A stretch of 59,968 nt of DNA from Aeromonas aquatica (GTDB lineage: Bacteria > Pseudomonadota > Gammaproteobacteria > Enterobacterales > Aeromonadaceae), in the NCBI RefSeq assembly GCF_000764655.1, contig NZ_JRGL01000159.1, forward strand, positions 1 to 59,968, written 5' to 3'. A program made the translations under genes and the position numbers. Of the stretch, positions 1 to 8,682 are shown piece by piece (position 1 is the first letter of the stretch; every line of letters starts with the position of its first letter). The notes below the pieces were generated by a model, which did no database searches, was not told the origin of the DNA, and saw only the letters and a program-made list of their open reading frames with translations.

Positions 1-320
1 GTCCAGACCACGTCGTCGGCGGTGAACGCGTTACCGGAATGGAACTTGACGCCCTTGCGCAGGTGGAAGCGGACGGTCTTGTCGTCGATGCGCTCAAACT
101 TCTCGGCCAGACGCGGCTCGAATTGCAGATCCTGGGTGTAACGCATCAGGGGATCGAACACCAGGTGAGACATCTCCAGGGTCTGACCGGAGAGCTGCTC
201 CTGCGGGTCCAGCGAGGTGGCATCGGAGGCGACGGCCACCTTGATGTCGGCGGCAGAGACGTTAAATGCGAAACCAGCGGCGAACAGCGCCATGGCAATC
301 TTTGATAATCCTTTCTTCAT
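1..320 (-). CDS. Peptide-type ABC transporter substrate-binding protein (N-terminal part only)
   Basis: About 106 N-terminal residues of a periplasmic family 5 solute-binding protein; the rest lies off the left edge. A signal peptide is visible (MKKGLSKIAMALFAAG, Ala-rich, cleavage likely after VSAA). It is followed by a typical SBP_bac_5 beginning: a TSLDPQ motif, then FDPLMRY, then LRKGVKFHSGN and FTADDVVW. The ATG at 320 has GGAG just upstream; an in-frame ATG at 332 is possible but less well placed. It lies 71 bases downstream of a double-ATPase gene on the same strand, so it probably belongs to that importer. Which peptide or opine is bound cannot be read from this fragment. Confidence 0.85.
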   Translation of the reverse strand, partial: MKKGLSKIAMALFAAGFAFNVSAADIKVAVASDATSLDPQEQLSGQTLEMSHLVFDPLMRYTQDLQFEPRLAEKFERIDDKTVRFHLRKGVKFHSGNAFTADDVVW

Positions 321-391
321 GTCTTTCTCCATGCTTTTGGCTTTTTTATTGATACTATTGATGACAAACAGACCGGCGAGCCGGCGCTTTC

Positions 392-2116
392 CTAACTTGC
401 GATTTCCAGCCCCTCGCGGGACATTCCCTTAAACTCCGGCATCAGCGAGATCAGCTTGCGGCTGTACTCATGCTCGGCATTGGTAAAGAGTTTCTCGGTC
501 TCGGCCACTTCCACCAGATGACCGTGATGCATCACCCCGATGCGATCGCACATCTGGCGAATGACCGGCAAGTCGTGGCTGATGAACAGCATGGTGAGCC
601 CAAGCTCCTGCTGCAAATCCTTGAGCAGGTTGAGGATCTGGGCCTGTACCGAGACATCCAGCGCCGAGGTCGGCTCGTCGCAGATGAGGAAACGCGGCCG
701 GGTCGCCAGGGCACGGGCAATGGAGATGCGCTGGCGCTGACCACCGGAGAACTCGTGGGGATACTTGACTCCGGCACCGCGGCCGAGGCCGACGTGATCG
801 AGCAAGTCGCTCACTATCCCCTGGATCTGGCTCTCGCTGCTGGCGAGTTTATGGAAGCGAATGGGCTCTGCGATGATGTCACGCACCTTCATGCGCGGGT
901 TCATCGAGGAGTAAGGGTTCTGGAACACCATCTGCATCTGGCGGCGCAGCGGGCGACGCTCGTGTTCCCCTTTCAGGGCAGTCAGATCGATCCCCTCGAA
1001 CACGATTTTGCCGGTATCGGGCGGATAGAGGCCGGTGATGGCGCGGGCTATGGTGGATTTGCCGGAACCCGACTCCCCCACCAGACCGAAGGTCTCCCCT
1101 TCGAAGATCTCGAAGCTGACGTTGTTGCAGGCACGCACGTACTGGCGACGGCTCGGGAACAGGGAGTTCTTGGTGACAAACTTCAGATCCACGTTCTCCA
1201 CCCGCAGCAGCGCCCCTTCATAGCTGCGCTGATCCTGACTCTGGCCGAGCCAGTGGGTCTTGAGGTCGATACTGGTGTCCGGCGCGCTCGCGTCTTCGAT
1301 ATAGGAAACCAGCGGGAAACGCACCAGCTTGACGTCCGAGCGGGGCACCGCCGAGATGAGGCTGCGGGTATAGGGGTGACTGGGGCGACCCAGCACCTGT
1401 TCGGTGGTACCGAACTCCACCAGATCGCCGCGATACATCACCGCCACCTTGTCGGTGACGTTGGAGACGACCCCCATGTCGTGGGTCACCAGCATGCAAC
1501 CCACCTGACGCTCCTTGCACAGGTTGCGGATGAGTTGCAGGATCTGGTCCTGAATGGAGACGTCCAGCGCCGTGGTCGGCTCATCGGCGATGATGAGCTC
1601 GGGATCCCCCGACAGGGCGATGGCGATGACCACCCGCTGGCGCATGCCGCCGGAGAATTGATAGGGATATTGCTTGATGCGCAATTCCGGTTGCGGAATG
1701 CCGACCGCGCTCATCAGCTCGAGCGCCTTGGCGAAGGCGGCCTCGCGATTGAGGTCGGTATTGGCCAGGATGGTCTCCACCAGCTGCCGCTCAACGGTGA
1801 ACAGCGGGTTCAGGGAGGTCATGGGATCCTGGAAGATGAAGCCGATACGGGAGCCGCGGATGGCCCGCATCTCGTTCTGGCTCTTGCCGGAGATCAGCTC
1901 ACCATTGAGGTAGATGTCGCCACGGGCGATGCGACCGGGCGGGCTCAACAGATCGATGACGGCATTGCCGATGGTGGATTTGCCGGCACCTGATTCGCCG
2001 ACCACCCCGACGATCTCCCCCTTTTCAACAGAAAAAGAGAGATCCTTCACCGCGGCCAGCACCCCATAGCGGGAGGGGTACTCGATCCGCAAGTTTTTCA
2101 CTTCGAGCAAGGACAT
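392..2116 (-). CDS. ABC transporter ATP-binding protein with two fused ATPase domains (dipeptide/oligopeptide type)
   Basis: A 574-residue protein with two complete nucleotide-binding domains of the Opp/Dpp class. Domain 1 has Walker [10 protein letters not shown] (residues 40-48), signature FSGGMRQRV and Walker [12 protein letters not shown]. Domain 2 has Walker [10 protein letters not shown], signature FSGGQRQRI and Walker [12 protein letters not shown]. Each domain is followed by the HPYTRSL-type or EYSRKL extension typical of oligopeptide ATPases. The fusion resembles GsiA/YejF, so one polypeptide should power a peptide permease. The start at 2116 (MSLLEVKNL) is preceded by AGAGG; longer in-frame starts up to 2254 lack good homology. 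The binding-protein gene follows; permease genes are not in the window. Confidence 0.9.
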   Translation of the reverse strand: MSLLEVKNLRIEYPSRYGVLAAVKDLSFSVEKGEIVGVVGESGAGKSTIGNAVIDLLSPPGRIARGDIYLNGELISGKSQNEMRAIRGSRIGFIFQDPMTSLNPLFTVERQLVETILANTDLNREAAFAKALELMSAVGIPQPELRIKQYPYQFSGGMRQRVVIAIALSGDPELIIADEPTTALDVSIQDQILQLIRNLCKERQVGCMLVTHDMGVVSNVTDKVAVMYRGDLVEFGTTEQVLGRPSHPYTRSLISAVPRSDVKLVRFPLVSYIEDASAPDTSIDLKTHWLGQSQDQRSYEGALLRVENVDLKFVTKNSLFPSRRQYVRACNNVSFEIFEGETFGLVGESGSGKSTIARAITGLYPPDTGKIVFEGIDLTALKGEHERRPLRRQMQMVFQNPYSSMNPRMKVRDIIAEPIRFHKLASSESQIQGIVSDLLDHVGLGRGAGVKYPHEFSGGQRQRISIARALATRPRFLICDEPTSALDVSVQAQILNLLKDLQQELGLTMLFISHDLPVIRQMCDRIGVMHHGHLVEVAETEKLFTNAEHEYSRKLISLMPEFKGMSREGLEIAS

Positions 2117-2664
2117 GGTTACCTCTGCGGGGGACATCCGTCCCAAATAATTCGTCCGTAAATCAGCCGCAGATGCTGGGTGTGCCTTGAGTCGTTGATA
2201 TTGAGTGTTTAGCGAGTAAGAAACGCTCAATCCATGAGGCAGCGAAACCAGCAATCCGGGCGGGTTTTTTGCATTTTTTTGGAATAACCCGCGAGTAAGT
2301 TAGTCGGTTTGCCCGCGGGTGTAAATGATCCAGTTATACAATTTCGCAATGTTTTGCGCAGATAACGCACACTTCAATGGCGTAAAATGTCGACTAAAAT
2401 CACATTAGCAGATGTTGTGACGGCAACGCGAGTGGTTACCACATTTAAATTTCAACAATAGCTTAACAAGCAATCAGATCAACTATTCCATTTCGCCTGT
2501 CGAGCTTCGAATGAGTAGTGAATATTTATGTAAAATGATTTTTTAACGGCAGCATATCTGGATGAAGGAAAAATAAGCAGAGGTAAATAGGGATAAATCA
2601 GAATGATCCGCCAGTGACGGGGGCGGCCATGGGGGGGAGGCAGGGGTAAAATTGCATACAAAAC
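2117..2664. other. Intergenic region upstream of the ABC transporter operon
   Basis: About 550 bases, AT-rich between roughly 2270 and 2600, with no convincing ORF. It must hold the minus-strand promoter of the transporter operon. A short palindrome GTGGTTACCAC near 2430 could be an operator, but I cannot assign a regulator. Confidence 0.4.
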
Positions 2665-2697
2665 AGTGCAGGTCCGCCAAAAGGTCGGACCTGCACT
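2665..2697 (-). terminator. Rho-independent terminator of the rib-nusB-thiL-pgpA cluster
   Basis: Perfect 12-bp arms (AGTGCAGGTCCG and its complement) enclose a 9-base loop. On the minus strand the hairpin is followed by a T-rich stretch (GTTTTGTATGCAATTTT). It lies beyond pgpA and beyond the degenerate second copy of the pgpA end. Confidence 0.8.
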
Positions 2698-2710
2698 CCA
2701 TCCGAGGGAA

Positions 2711-2812
2711 TTATTTTATCCCGCCGGCCAGTCGCTGCATGCAGGACGGGGTGAATAACCCGGCGATCAGACAGCTCGTCGAGCAGGATGTCCAGCCTGC
2801 CCGAAGACGGCA
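2711..2812 (-). pseudogene. Degenerate second copy of the pgpA 3' end
   Basis: The DNA just downstream of pgpA resembles the last ~95 bases of pgpA itself. Translated with one frame change it gives LDILLDEL then IAGLFTPSCMQRLAGGIK and a stop. The true PgpA end reads LGIMLDDL, IAGLFALLCMQLLAGWIG. Shared DNA blocks include CGTCGAGCA and CTGCATGCA. The fragment has its own stop at 2711-2713 and sits between the live gene and the terminator. It is a remnant, not a gene. Confidence 0.75.
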
Positions 2813-2816
2813 GGAC

Positions 2817-3311
2817 TTAGCCTATCCAGCCGGCCAGCAACTGCATGCACAAGAGGGCGAACAGACCCGCGATCAGATCGTCGAGCATGATGCCCAGGCC
2901 GCCGTGGATGCGGCGATCGAACCAGGAGATGGGCCAGGGCTTGAGCACATCGAACAGCCGGAACAGCACGAAACCGGCCAGCACCCACTCCCAGCCGGCG
3001 GGGGCCGCAATCATGGTCACCCCGAAGCCAATCACCTCGTCCCAGACGATGGCGCCGTGATCCGGCATGCCGATGGCATCGGTGGCACCCTGGCAGATCC
3101 AGATCCCCGCCACGAAGCCCAGCGCCAGCAAGGCGACAAACCAGGGGGTAGAAAGGCCGCTCACCAGCAGGTAGAGCGGAATGGCGACTAAGGTCCCCAT
3201 GGTGCCCGGCGCCTTGGGAGAGAGGCCGGCACCAAAGCCCACCGCCAGCAGGTGGCGCGGGTTCCTCAGGTTCAGCCGTTTCAACTCGGGCTTTATCATA
3301 AACAAGCTCAT
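2817..3311 (-). CDS. pgpA: Phosphatidylglycerophosphatase A
   Basis: A 164-residue inner-membrane lipid phosphatase that removes phosphate from phosphatidylglycerophosphate in phosphatidylglycerol synthesis. Family marks visible: GFGAGLSPKAPGTMGT near the N-terminus, the acidic DEVIGF core, and the C-terminal DDLIAG. Three to four hydrophobic segments are present. The start is taken at 3311, where ATGA overlaps the thiL stop; this implies translational coupling and matches the thiL-pgpA order in E. coli. A degenerate copy of its 3' end follows directly. Confidence 0.95.
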   Translation of the reverse strand: MSLFMIKPELKRLNLRNPRHLLAVGFGAGLSPKAPGTMGTLVAIPLYLLVSGLSTPWFVALLALGFVAGIWICQGATDAIGMPDHGAIVWDEVIGFGVTMIAAPAGWEWVLAGFVLFRLFDVLKPWPISWFDRRIHGGLGIMLDDLIAGLFALLCMQLLAGWIG

Positions 3312-4267
3312 GCGAAGTGATCCCATCCCTTGAGTTCAAGCTCCACCGCTTGCTCGCCCCGCACATAGTCGATGCCGGGCTCGCCAGCCAGGATCCGGCC
3401 GATGCGGGTGAACTTGACGCCGCAGTTCGCCAGCGCCGTGTCCAGCGCGCCGTGATGCTCCTGTGGCACGGTGAAGCAGAGCTCGTAGTCATCGCCCCCC
3501 GCCAGCGCCAGCTGCCAGGCATCCCGTTCGGGCACCGCATCCTGCAACACGGGGGAGAGCGGCAGCAGACCGAGATCGATCTGCGCCCGCACGCCGGAGG
3601 CCTTGAGGATGTGGCCAAGATCCGAGGCCAGACCATCGGAGAGATCCAGCGCACTGCCCGCCAGCCCGCGCAGGGCCTGGCCAGCCAGGATGCGGGGATG
3701 GGGGTGATCGAGGCGCGGCAGCACCGCGGCCAGTTGGTTCTCGTTGAGGCTGCGCTTGCCCAGCAGATGGGAGAGCGCCAGGGCGGCGTCCCCCAGGGTG
3801 CCGGTCACATAGATGCCGTCGCCGGCCTTGGCGCCGCTGCGCAGCAGGGCGCGCCCGGTCGGCACCGAGCCCTTCACCGAGACGGTGATGGAGAGCGGGC
3901 CGCGGGTCATGTCCCCCCCCACCAGGGCCACGTTGTAGTACTCGGCAAGCTCGAGGAAGCCCTCGGCAAAGCCGGCGACCCAGGCCTCGTTGATGGCCGG
4001 CAGGGTCAGCGCCATCGAGACCCAGCGCGGCTCTGCCCCCATGGCAGCGAGATCGGACAGATTGACCGCCAGCGCCTTGTAGCCGAGATCCACCGGATCC
4101 ATGTCGGGAAAGAAATGCACGCCGCTCACCAGGGTATCGGTGCTCACCGCCAGCTGGGTATCGGCAGGCAGGGTCAGCAGGGCGCAGTCATCTCCAGGGC
4201 CCATCACCACGTCCTTGCGGGCGTGGGGGACCTTGAAGTACTTCTCAATCAGCTCAAATTCACCCAT
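3308..4267 (-). CDS. thiL: Thiamine-monophosphate kinase
   Basis: A 319-residue cytoplasmic enzyme that phosphorylates thiamine monophosphate to the active cofactor. It belongs to the PurM/AIR-synthase-like fold. It begins GEFELIEKYF as in E. coli ThiL and shows GPGDDCALL, DTLVSGVHFF, NLSDLAAMGAEP, GGDMTRGP and LDLSDGLASDL, the metal/ATP-binding acidic motifs. The ATG at 4267 fits the family N-terminus. A TTG at 4327 overlapping the nusB stop would add 20 poorly conserved residues. A terminator-like hairpin sits just upstream of this ATG. The stop overlaps pgpA. Confidence 0.95.
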   Translation of the reverse strand: MGEFELIEKYFKVPHARKDVVMGPGDDCALLTLPADTQLAVSTDTLVSGVHFFPDMDPVDLGYKALAVNLSDLAAMGAEPRWVSMALTLPAINEAWVAGFAEGFLELAEYYNVALVGGDMTRGPLSITVSVKGSVPTGRALLRSGAKAGDGIYVTGTLGDAALALSHLLGKRSLNENQLAAVLPRLDHPHPRILAGQALRGLAGSALDLSDGLASDLGHILKASGVRAQIDLGLLPLSPVLQDAVPERDAWQLALAGGDDYELCFTVPQEHHGALDTALANCGVKFTRIGRILAGEPGIDYVRGEQAVELELKGWDHFA

Positions 4268-4272
4268 ACAGT

Positions 4273-4295
4273 AAAAAGCCAGCAATAAGCTGGCT
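4273..4295 (-). terminator. Terminator-like hairpin between nusB and thiL
   Basis: AGCCAGC (4277-4283) pairs with GCTGGCT (4289-4295) and is followed on the minus strand by five T residues. It lies inside the operon, six bases before the thiL ATG. It may lower thiL-pgpA expression or act as an attenuator, and it also argues that the TTG at 4327 is not the real start. Confidence 0.6.
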
Positions 4296-4323
4296 CCTCT
4301 CTTAATGCGGATGGACGACGGGA

Positions 4324-4737
4324 TCAACGCTTCGGCAGCGTCTTGATCACCTTGTCCAGTACACCGTTGACAAACTTGTGGCTGTCATCGGCGGCGAAGG
4401 CTTTGGCCAGCTCGATCGCTTCGTTGATCACCACGCGCGGCGGCACATCATCACGACGGGTCAGCTCGTAGGTCGCCAGACGCAGGATCGCCTTGTCCAC
4501 CATGTCCACTTCGTCCAGCGGACGGGAGAGGAAAGGAGAAAACACCTTGTCCAGCTCGCTGCAGTGGAGGGCTACCCCGAACAGCAGATCGCGGAAATAG
4601 CTCAGGTCCACACCCTTGGTGTCCTGATCGATCTTGAACTGCTCTTCGATGTCGCCCACGTTAGCCTTGGTCATCTGCCACTGGTAGATGGCCTGGGTGG
4701 CGCAATGACGGGCCTTACGGCGCTCAGACGGTTTCAA
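4324..4737 (-). CDS. nusB: Transcription antitermination factor NusB
   Basis: A 137-residue all-helical RNA-binding protein that forms the boxA antitermination complex with S10 (NusE). It shows [16 protein letters not shown] at the N-terminus and the C-terminal [12 protein letters not shown] and KFVNGVLDK signatures. The likely start is TTG at 4737, nine bases after GAGG at the end of ribE; a second TTG at 4752 lies inside ribE. The family normally begins with a Lys-Pro segment that follows this TTG (KPSERRKAR). It follows ribE by four bases, as in many gammaproteobacteria. Confidence 0.95.
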   Translation of the reverse strand: MKPSERRKARHCATQAIYQWQMTKANVGDIEEQFKIDQDTKGVDLSYFRDLLFGVALHCSELDKVFSPFLSRPLDEVDMVDKAILRLATYELTRRDDVPPRVVINEAIELAKAFAADDSHKFVNGVLDKVIKTLPKR

Positions 4738-4741
4738 TGTA

Positions 4742-5212
4742 TTATTCCTCAAGCAGTTTCAGTACGTTGATCATTTCGAGCGCACTCAGTGCAGCCTCTG
4801 CACCCTTGTTACCCGCCTTGGTACCGGCGCGCTCGATGGCTTGTTCGATGTTTTCGGTGGTCAGCACGCCGAAGGCAACGGGAATTTCATATTCCATCAT
4901 TACCTGGGCCAGACCCTTGCCGTTCTCGCTCGCCACCAGTTCGAAGTGGTAGGTACCACCACGGATGACGGTGCCGAGGGCGACGATGGCATCGTATTGA
5001 CCACTCTTGGCCAGCTTCTTGGCCGCCAGGGGGATTTCGACGGCACCCGGCACGCGCACCAGGGTCAGATTGCTGTCCTGCACCTGGCCTTGACGCTTGA
5101 GCACGTCCAGCGCACCGTTCACCAGGCTGTCATTGATGAAGCTGTTGAAACGGGCAACGACAATAGCAACACGCGCCTCGGGAGCCGCGATATTTCCTTC
5201 GATAATCTTCAT
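4742..5212 (-). CDS. ribE: 6,7-dimethyl-8-ribityllumazine synthase
   Basis: A 156-residue subunit of the icosahedral lumazine synthase (RibE in E. coli naming, RibH elsewhere). It condenses the RibB and RibD products in riboflavin synthesis. Motifs: [14 protein letters not shown], the substrate-binding [12 protein letters not shown], and [12 protein letters not shown] with the catalytic His. Start [13 protein letters not shown] matches the family. It lies 131 bases downstream of ribBA, across a terminator-like hairpin, and almost abuts nusB. Confidence 0.97.
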   Translation of the reverse strand: MKIIEGNIAAPEARVAIVVARFNSFINDSLVNGALDVLKRQGQVQDSNLTLVRVPGAVEIPLAAKKLAKSGQYDAIVALGTVIRGGTYHFELVASENGKGLAQVMMEYEIPVAFGVLTTENIEQAIERAGTKAGNKGAEAALSALEMINVLKLLEE

Positions 5213-5288
5213 TGGAAATCCTGTCTCTGTGCAATCAAAAAGGGCCGGGGTCAAAAGTGCGCACATTCTAGCACAACAGACCCACGAC

Positions 5289-5318
5289 AAAAACCATGCC
5301 CGCACAGGGCGAGCATGG
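5289..5318 (-). terminator. Terminator or attenuator between ribBA and ribE
   Basis: Minus-strand hairpin with a CCATGC...GCATGG stem and one internal mismatch, followed by five T residues (5289-5293 on the plus strand are A). It could partly end ribBA transcripts ahead of ribE. Confidence 0.65.
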
Positions 5319-5343
5319 TGGCTTGTTCATTCATCCGCAGGGT

Positions 5344-6452
5344 TTATTCGCCGACGTATTCCACGACCTCGAGACCGAAGCCACCCAGGGCGTGATATTT
5401 CTTGGGGGAGCTCAAGAGTCGCATCTTGCCGACTCCCAGGGTCTTGAGGATCTGGGAGCCCACGCCGACCCGGCGCGAGGTACCCTGCCACTTGGCCCCT
5501 TCCGGTTGCAGCCCCTTGTCGGCGGCTTCGAACGCCTTGACTCGGGCCAGCAGCTCGCTGCCGCTGGCTTCCGCCCCCAGGATCACCAGCACGCCACCCT
5601 CTTGCGCGATGCGCGCCATGGACTTCGGCAGCGGCCAGCTACGGGCGCTGTGACGGTCGGTGTGCAGCAGATCGCTCAGCACGTCGTGCAGATGCACTCG
5701 CACCAGGGCCGGCTTGTCGGCCTGGACTCACCCTTCCTCAGGGCGAAGTGCACCTGATTGTCGATGGTGTCGCGGAAGGTGATGAGGTCGAATTCGCCGT
5801 ACTCGGTGGGCAGCTTGCACTCGGCCACCTTCTCCACCGTGGTCTCGTGCTGATTGCGGTACTCGATGAGATCCGCGATGGTGCCGAGCTTGATGCCGTG
5901 CTGCTCCGCGAAGATCTCCAGATCCGGGCGGCGCGCCATGGAGCCGTCTTCGTTGAGGATCTCGACAATGACGGAGGCCGCCTCATAGCCAGCCAACCGG
6001 GCCAGATCGCAGCCCGCCTCGGTGTGACCGGCACGGGTCAGCACGCCGCCGTCCTGCGCCATCAGCGGGAAGATGTGGCCGGGCTGCACCAGATCCGCAG
6101 CCTTGGCGTTCGGCGCCACGGCGGCCTGCACGGTGACGGCGCGATCGGCGGCGGAGATGCCGGTGGTCACCCCTTCGGCCGCCTCTATGGTGACGGTGAA
6201 GGCGGTGGAGAACTGGGCGTTGTTACGGTCTACCATCAGCGGCAGCGCCAGCTGCTTGCAGCGATCCCGGGTCAGGGTCAGGCAGATCAACCCACGGCCG
6301 TAACGGGCCATGAAATTGATGTCTTCCGGCCGGACACAGGAGGCGGCCATGATGAGGTCCCCTTCATTCTCCCTGTCTTCGTCATCCATCAGGATCACCA
6401 TCTTGCCAGCCTTGATATCGGCAATGATTTCCTGGGTTGTGCTCAGCGCCAT
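5344..6452 (-). CDS. ribBA: 3,4-dihydroxy-2-butanone-4-phosphate synthase with C-terminal GTP cyclohydrolase II-like domain, interrupted by a frameshift
   Basis: Two adjacent reading frames together make a normal 369-residue RibBA. Residues from 6452 contain the complete RibB part: [11 protein letters not shown] metal site, [22 protein letters not shown] and the expected end [11 protein letters not shown]. The frame is then lost near 5727, and the cyclohydrolase-like part ([13 protein letters not shown] ... VEYVGE) continues in another frame to 5344. Adding one base, read GAGGTC instead of GAGTC, restores the protein. The RibB enzyme (ribulose-5-phosphate to dihydroxybutanone phosphate) should still be made. 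The C-terminal domain is short and lacks the zinc-cysteine motif of true RibA, as in other proteobacterial RibBA-like proteins. Either a sequencing error or a real mutation. Confidence 0.85.
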
Positions 6453-6482
6453 GGGCTACTCCATCAACATGCTTCGGGGATT

Positions 6483-6543
6483 GAGCCCGTGGGCTCGACT
6501 TGATACTGCGTCATTCCGTCCTAGATGGGGGCGCTGGCCCCCG
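6483..6543 (-). other. Hairpin-rich leader of ribBA
   Basis: Two strong hairpins lie upstream of ribBA: GAGCC/GGCTC at 6483-6496 and GGGGGC/GCCCCC at 6527-6542. They could shape translation of ribBA. The conserved core of the FMN (RFN) riboswitch is not recognisable here. No T tract follows them, so they are not simple terminators. Confidence 0.45.
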
Positions 6544-6560
6544 TTTCAACCCGGGCGGGA

Positions 6561-6600
6561 TCACAGAAAACCGGTTTGGCGGACCACTCAGCCAGGCTAT
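6561..6600 (-). pseudogene. Short degenerate copy of the ribC 3' end
   Basis: The plus-strand sequence TCACAG-AAACCGG-TTGG at 6561 repeats the last bases of ribC (TCACAGG AAACCGG ATTG at 6744), including its stop codon. About 17 of 20 bases match, then a weaker CCAGG block at 6592. It lies 183 bases beyond the true ribC end. It is shorter and less certain than the pgpA and nrdR copies. Confidence 0.5.
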
Positions 6601-6743
6601 CGGGCTGAGCGGCGGGCCGGGATCCGTCGCGAGCGCTCATCAACAAGGCAAACAACCGCATTTCACTAGCTGTTTATACCAAAAAATAAATATTAAACGG
6701 ATAATTAAACCACCACATCAATGAATGATGGAATTATTCACCA

Positions 6744-7397
6744 TCACAGGAAACCGGATTGCGCCAGTTTCTCCAGGGTCAGAGACGAGCCCGCGCTCTC
6801 CTGTCCCTTGCCCTGCATCAGCCGCTCCAGATAGCGGGCTATCTGATCCACCTCGAGGTTGACCCGATGGCCCGGCTTCCAGCGGGCTATGGTGGTCTCC
6901 TGGGCGGTGTGGGGCACTATGGTGAGGCGAAACAGCGAGCCCTGCACGGCGTTGACCGTGAGGCTGATGCCATCCACCGCGATGGAGCCCTTCTCGGCGA
7001 TGTAGCGGGCGAGCTCGCTAGGCGCTTCAATCCAGTATTCGATGGCGCGGCCACTGCTGGACTTGCTCTTCACCTCGCCGATGCCGTCCACGTGGCCGGA
7101 GACCAGGTGGCCGCCGAGGCGCGAGGTCGGCATCAAGGCTTTTTCCAGGTTGACGGGATCGCCGACCTTGGCGCTGGCAAAGCCGGTGCGAGACAGGGTC
7201 TCCAGCGACACGTCGGCGGTGTAACGCTGATCACCCAGGGCCACCACCGTCAGGCAGACGCCGTTGGTGGCGATGGAGTCGCCGAGCTTGACGTCGCTAA
7301 AGTCGAGGGTCGGCGCGTGCACCGTCAGGGCCATGTCCTCCCCCTGACGACGCAGCTCGGCCAGGGTACCCATGGCTTCGATAATTCCGGTAAACAT
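6744..7397 (-). CDS. ribC: Riboflavin synthase alpha subunit
   Basis: A 217-residue trimeric enzyme that dismutates two lumazine molecules to riboflavin and a pyrimidine. Called RibC in E. coli, RibE in other schemes. It starts with the diagnostic MFTGIIE, and has two tandem lumazine-binding barrels: the first with NGVCLTV and GGHLVSGHVDG, the second with KGSIAVDGISLTVN and IVPHTAQETT. It follows ribD in the same orientation. The preferred ATG is at 7397; an in-frame start three codons upstream would not fit the family. Confidence 0.96.
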   Translation of the reverse strand: MFTGIIEAMGTLAELRRQGEDMALTVHAPTLDFSDVKLGDSIATNGVCLTVVALGDQRYTADVSLETLSRTGFASAKVGDPVNLEKALMPTSRLGGHLVSGHVDGIGEVKSKSSSGRAIEYWIEAPSELARYIAEKGSIAVDGISLTVNAVQGSLFRLTIVPHTAQETTIARWKPGHRVNLEVDQIARYLERLMQGKGQESAGSSLTLEKLAQSGFL

Positions 7398-7463
7398 GCA
7401 GATCACCTTGCTGATGACGGGGCCCGCTCAGCCCCGGCCTGTGTTGAATATGGAGAACTGAAG

Positions 7464-7512
7464 GATCAGCCCCTTTGGCCGTGATGGGAATGGCCTGTGT
7501 TCGGCCACCCAC
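7464..7512 (-). pseudogene. Degenerate copy of the ribD 3' end
   Basis: The plus strand at 7475-7495 (TTGGCCGTGATG-GAATG-CCTG) repeats the end of ribD at 7539-7560 with 2 mismatches in 23 bases. Translated on the minus strand it reads VGGRTQAIPITAKG beside the real RibD end VGQDIRITAKIV. It lies 16-60 bases beyond the ribD stop, in the ribD-ribC gap. Confidence 0.65.
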
Positions 7513-7527
7513 CCTAGCGCTTCGGGG

Positions 7528-8637
7528 CTAAACGATCTTGGCCGTGATGCGAATGTCCTGCCCCACCAGCCGCACATCCTTGAGGTTGAGCTTGGGCGCC
7601 TGGAACAGGCGGGTCAACTCGGGCAGGTGGAACAGGCCGCGGCCCTCGTCCCCCAGGAGCTTGGGCGCCTGATAGAGCACCAGCTCATCCACCAGCCCCT
7701 TGGTCAACAGGGCGCCGCACAGCGTTGGCCCCGCCTCCACCAGCACGGAGTTGATGTTCCGCTTGGCCAGCAGCATGAACAGGCTCACCAGATCCAGCTT
7801 GCCGTCCAGCAGCGGCAACTCCAGCTGCTGCACCCACTCGGGCCAGTCCCCGGCCACCTTGTGACGGGCCAGCAGCACGGGTCCCGTGGTCTGGAACAGC
7901 GGCAAGTCAGGGGTCAGCCGGTTCTGCGAGTCGACGATGACCCGCAGCGGCTGGCGCAGGGCCTCCTTGGGATAGACCGCCTTGACCGAGGGGGGCAGCT
8001 CGTCCCACCGCACGTTCAGGGAGGCGCCGTCGGTCAGCACCGTCTCGGCGCTGGAGAGCACGGCATCGTGACGGGCACGCAGGCGCTGCACGTCGGCACG
8101 GGCAAGGGGACCGGTGATCCACTGGCTCTCACCGCTCGCCATGGCGGTGCGGCCATCGAGACTCGCGCCGAGCTTGACCGTCACCTGGGGGAAGGCGGTG
8201 CGCATCCGCTTGAAGAAGCCGGGATTGAGCGCCTCGGCCTCGGCACTGAGCAGGCCGAAGTCCGCCTTGATGCCCGCCTCGGACAGCATGCGCAGACCGC
8301 GCCCGCCCACCTGGGGATTGGGATCCACCATGGCGGCGACCACCCGGGTCACCCCGGCCTTGATCAGCGCCTCGGCGCAGGGGGGCGTGCGACCATGGTG
8401 GGAGCAAGGCTCCAGGGTCACGTAGGCGGTGGCACCACGGGCCTCTTCCCCGGCGGCGTGCAGGGCATAAACTTCCGCATGGGGTTCGCCGGCACGCTGG
8501 TGCCAGCCCTCCCCCACCACCACGCCGGCCTTGACCAGCACGGCGCCGACACAGGGGTTCGGGGCCGTGGTGTAGCGGCCGCGGCGGGCCAGCTCGAGGG
8601 CCCGGTTCATCCATTGATAATCGTCTTGACTAAACAT
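7528..8637 (-). CDS. ribD: Bifunctional diaminohydroxyphosphoribosylaminopyrimidine deaminase / 5-amino-6-(5-phosphoribosylamino)uracil reductase
   Basis: A 369-residue enzyme for the second and third steps of riboflavin synthesis. The N-terminal cytidine-deaminase-like domain has zinc ligands in HAE (residues 53-55) and PCSHHGRTPPC (Cys78, Cys87). The C-terminal reductase domain shows LGASLDGRTA, GESQWITGP and the NADPH-fold VEAGPTLCGALL. Full family length. It lies between nrdR and ribC as in Vibrio, Shewanella and enterics. Degenerate gene-end copies flank it on both sides: nrdR's upstream and its own downstream. Confidence 0.97.
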   Translation of the reverse strand: MFSQDDYQWMNRALELARRGRYTTAPNPCVGAVLVKAGVVVGEGWHQRAGEPHAEVYALHAAGEEARGATAYVTLEPCSHHGRTPPCAEALIKAGVTRVVAAMVDPNPQVGGRGLRMLSEAGIKADFGLLSAEAEALNPGFFKRMRTAFPQVTVKLGASLDGRTAMASGESQWITGPLARADVQRLRARHDAVLSSAETVLTDGASLNVRWDELPPSVKAVYPKEALRQPLRVIVDSQNRLTPDLPLFQTTGPVLLARHKVAGDWPEWVQQLELPLLDGKLDLVSLFMLLAKRNINSVLVEAGPTLCGALLTKGLVDELVLYQAPKLLGDEGRGLFHLPELTRLFQAPKLNLKDVRLVGQDIRITAKIV

Positions 8638-8682
8638 CTGGGCTCCCGTTACAGGCGAGAAAATGGGTTATATGGCGCCGGC

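Noticed and set aside
6453..6743. FMN (RFN) riboswitch upstream of ribBA
   Set aside because: Hairpins are present, but the conserved RFN blocks could not be found on the minus strand. The region also contains a ribC end fragment, which explains part of it.
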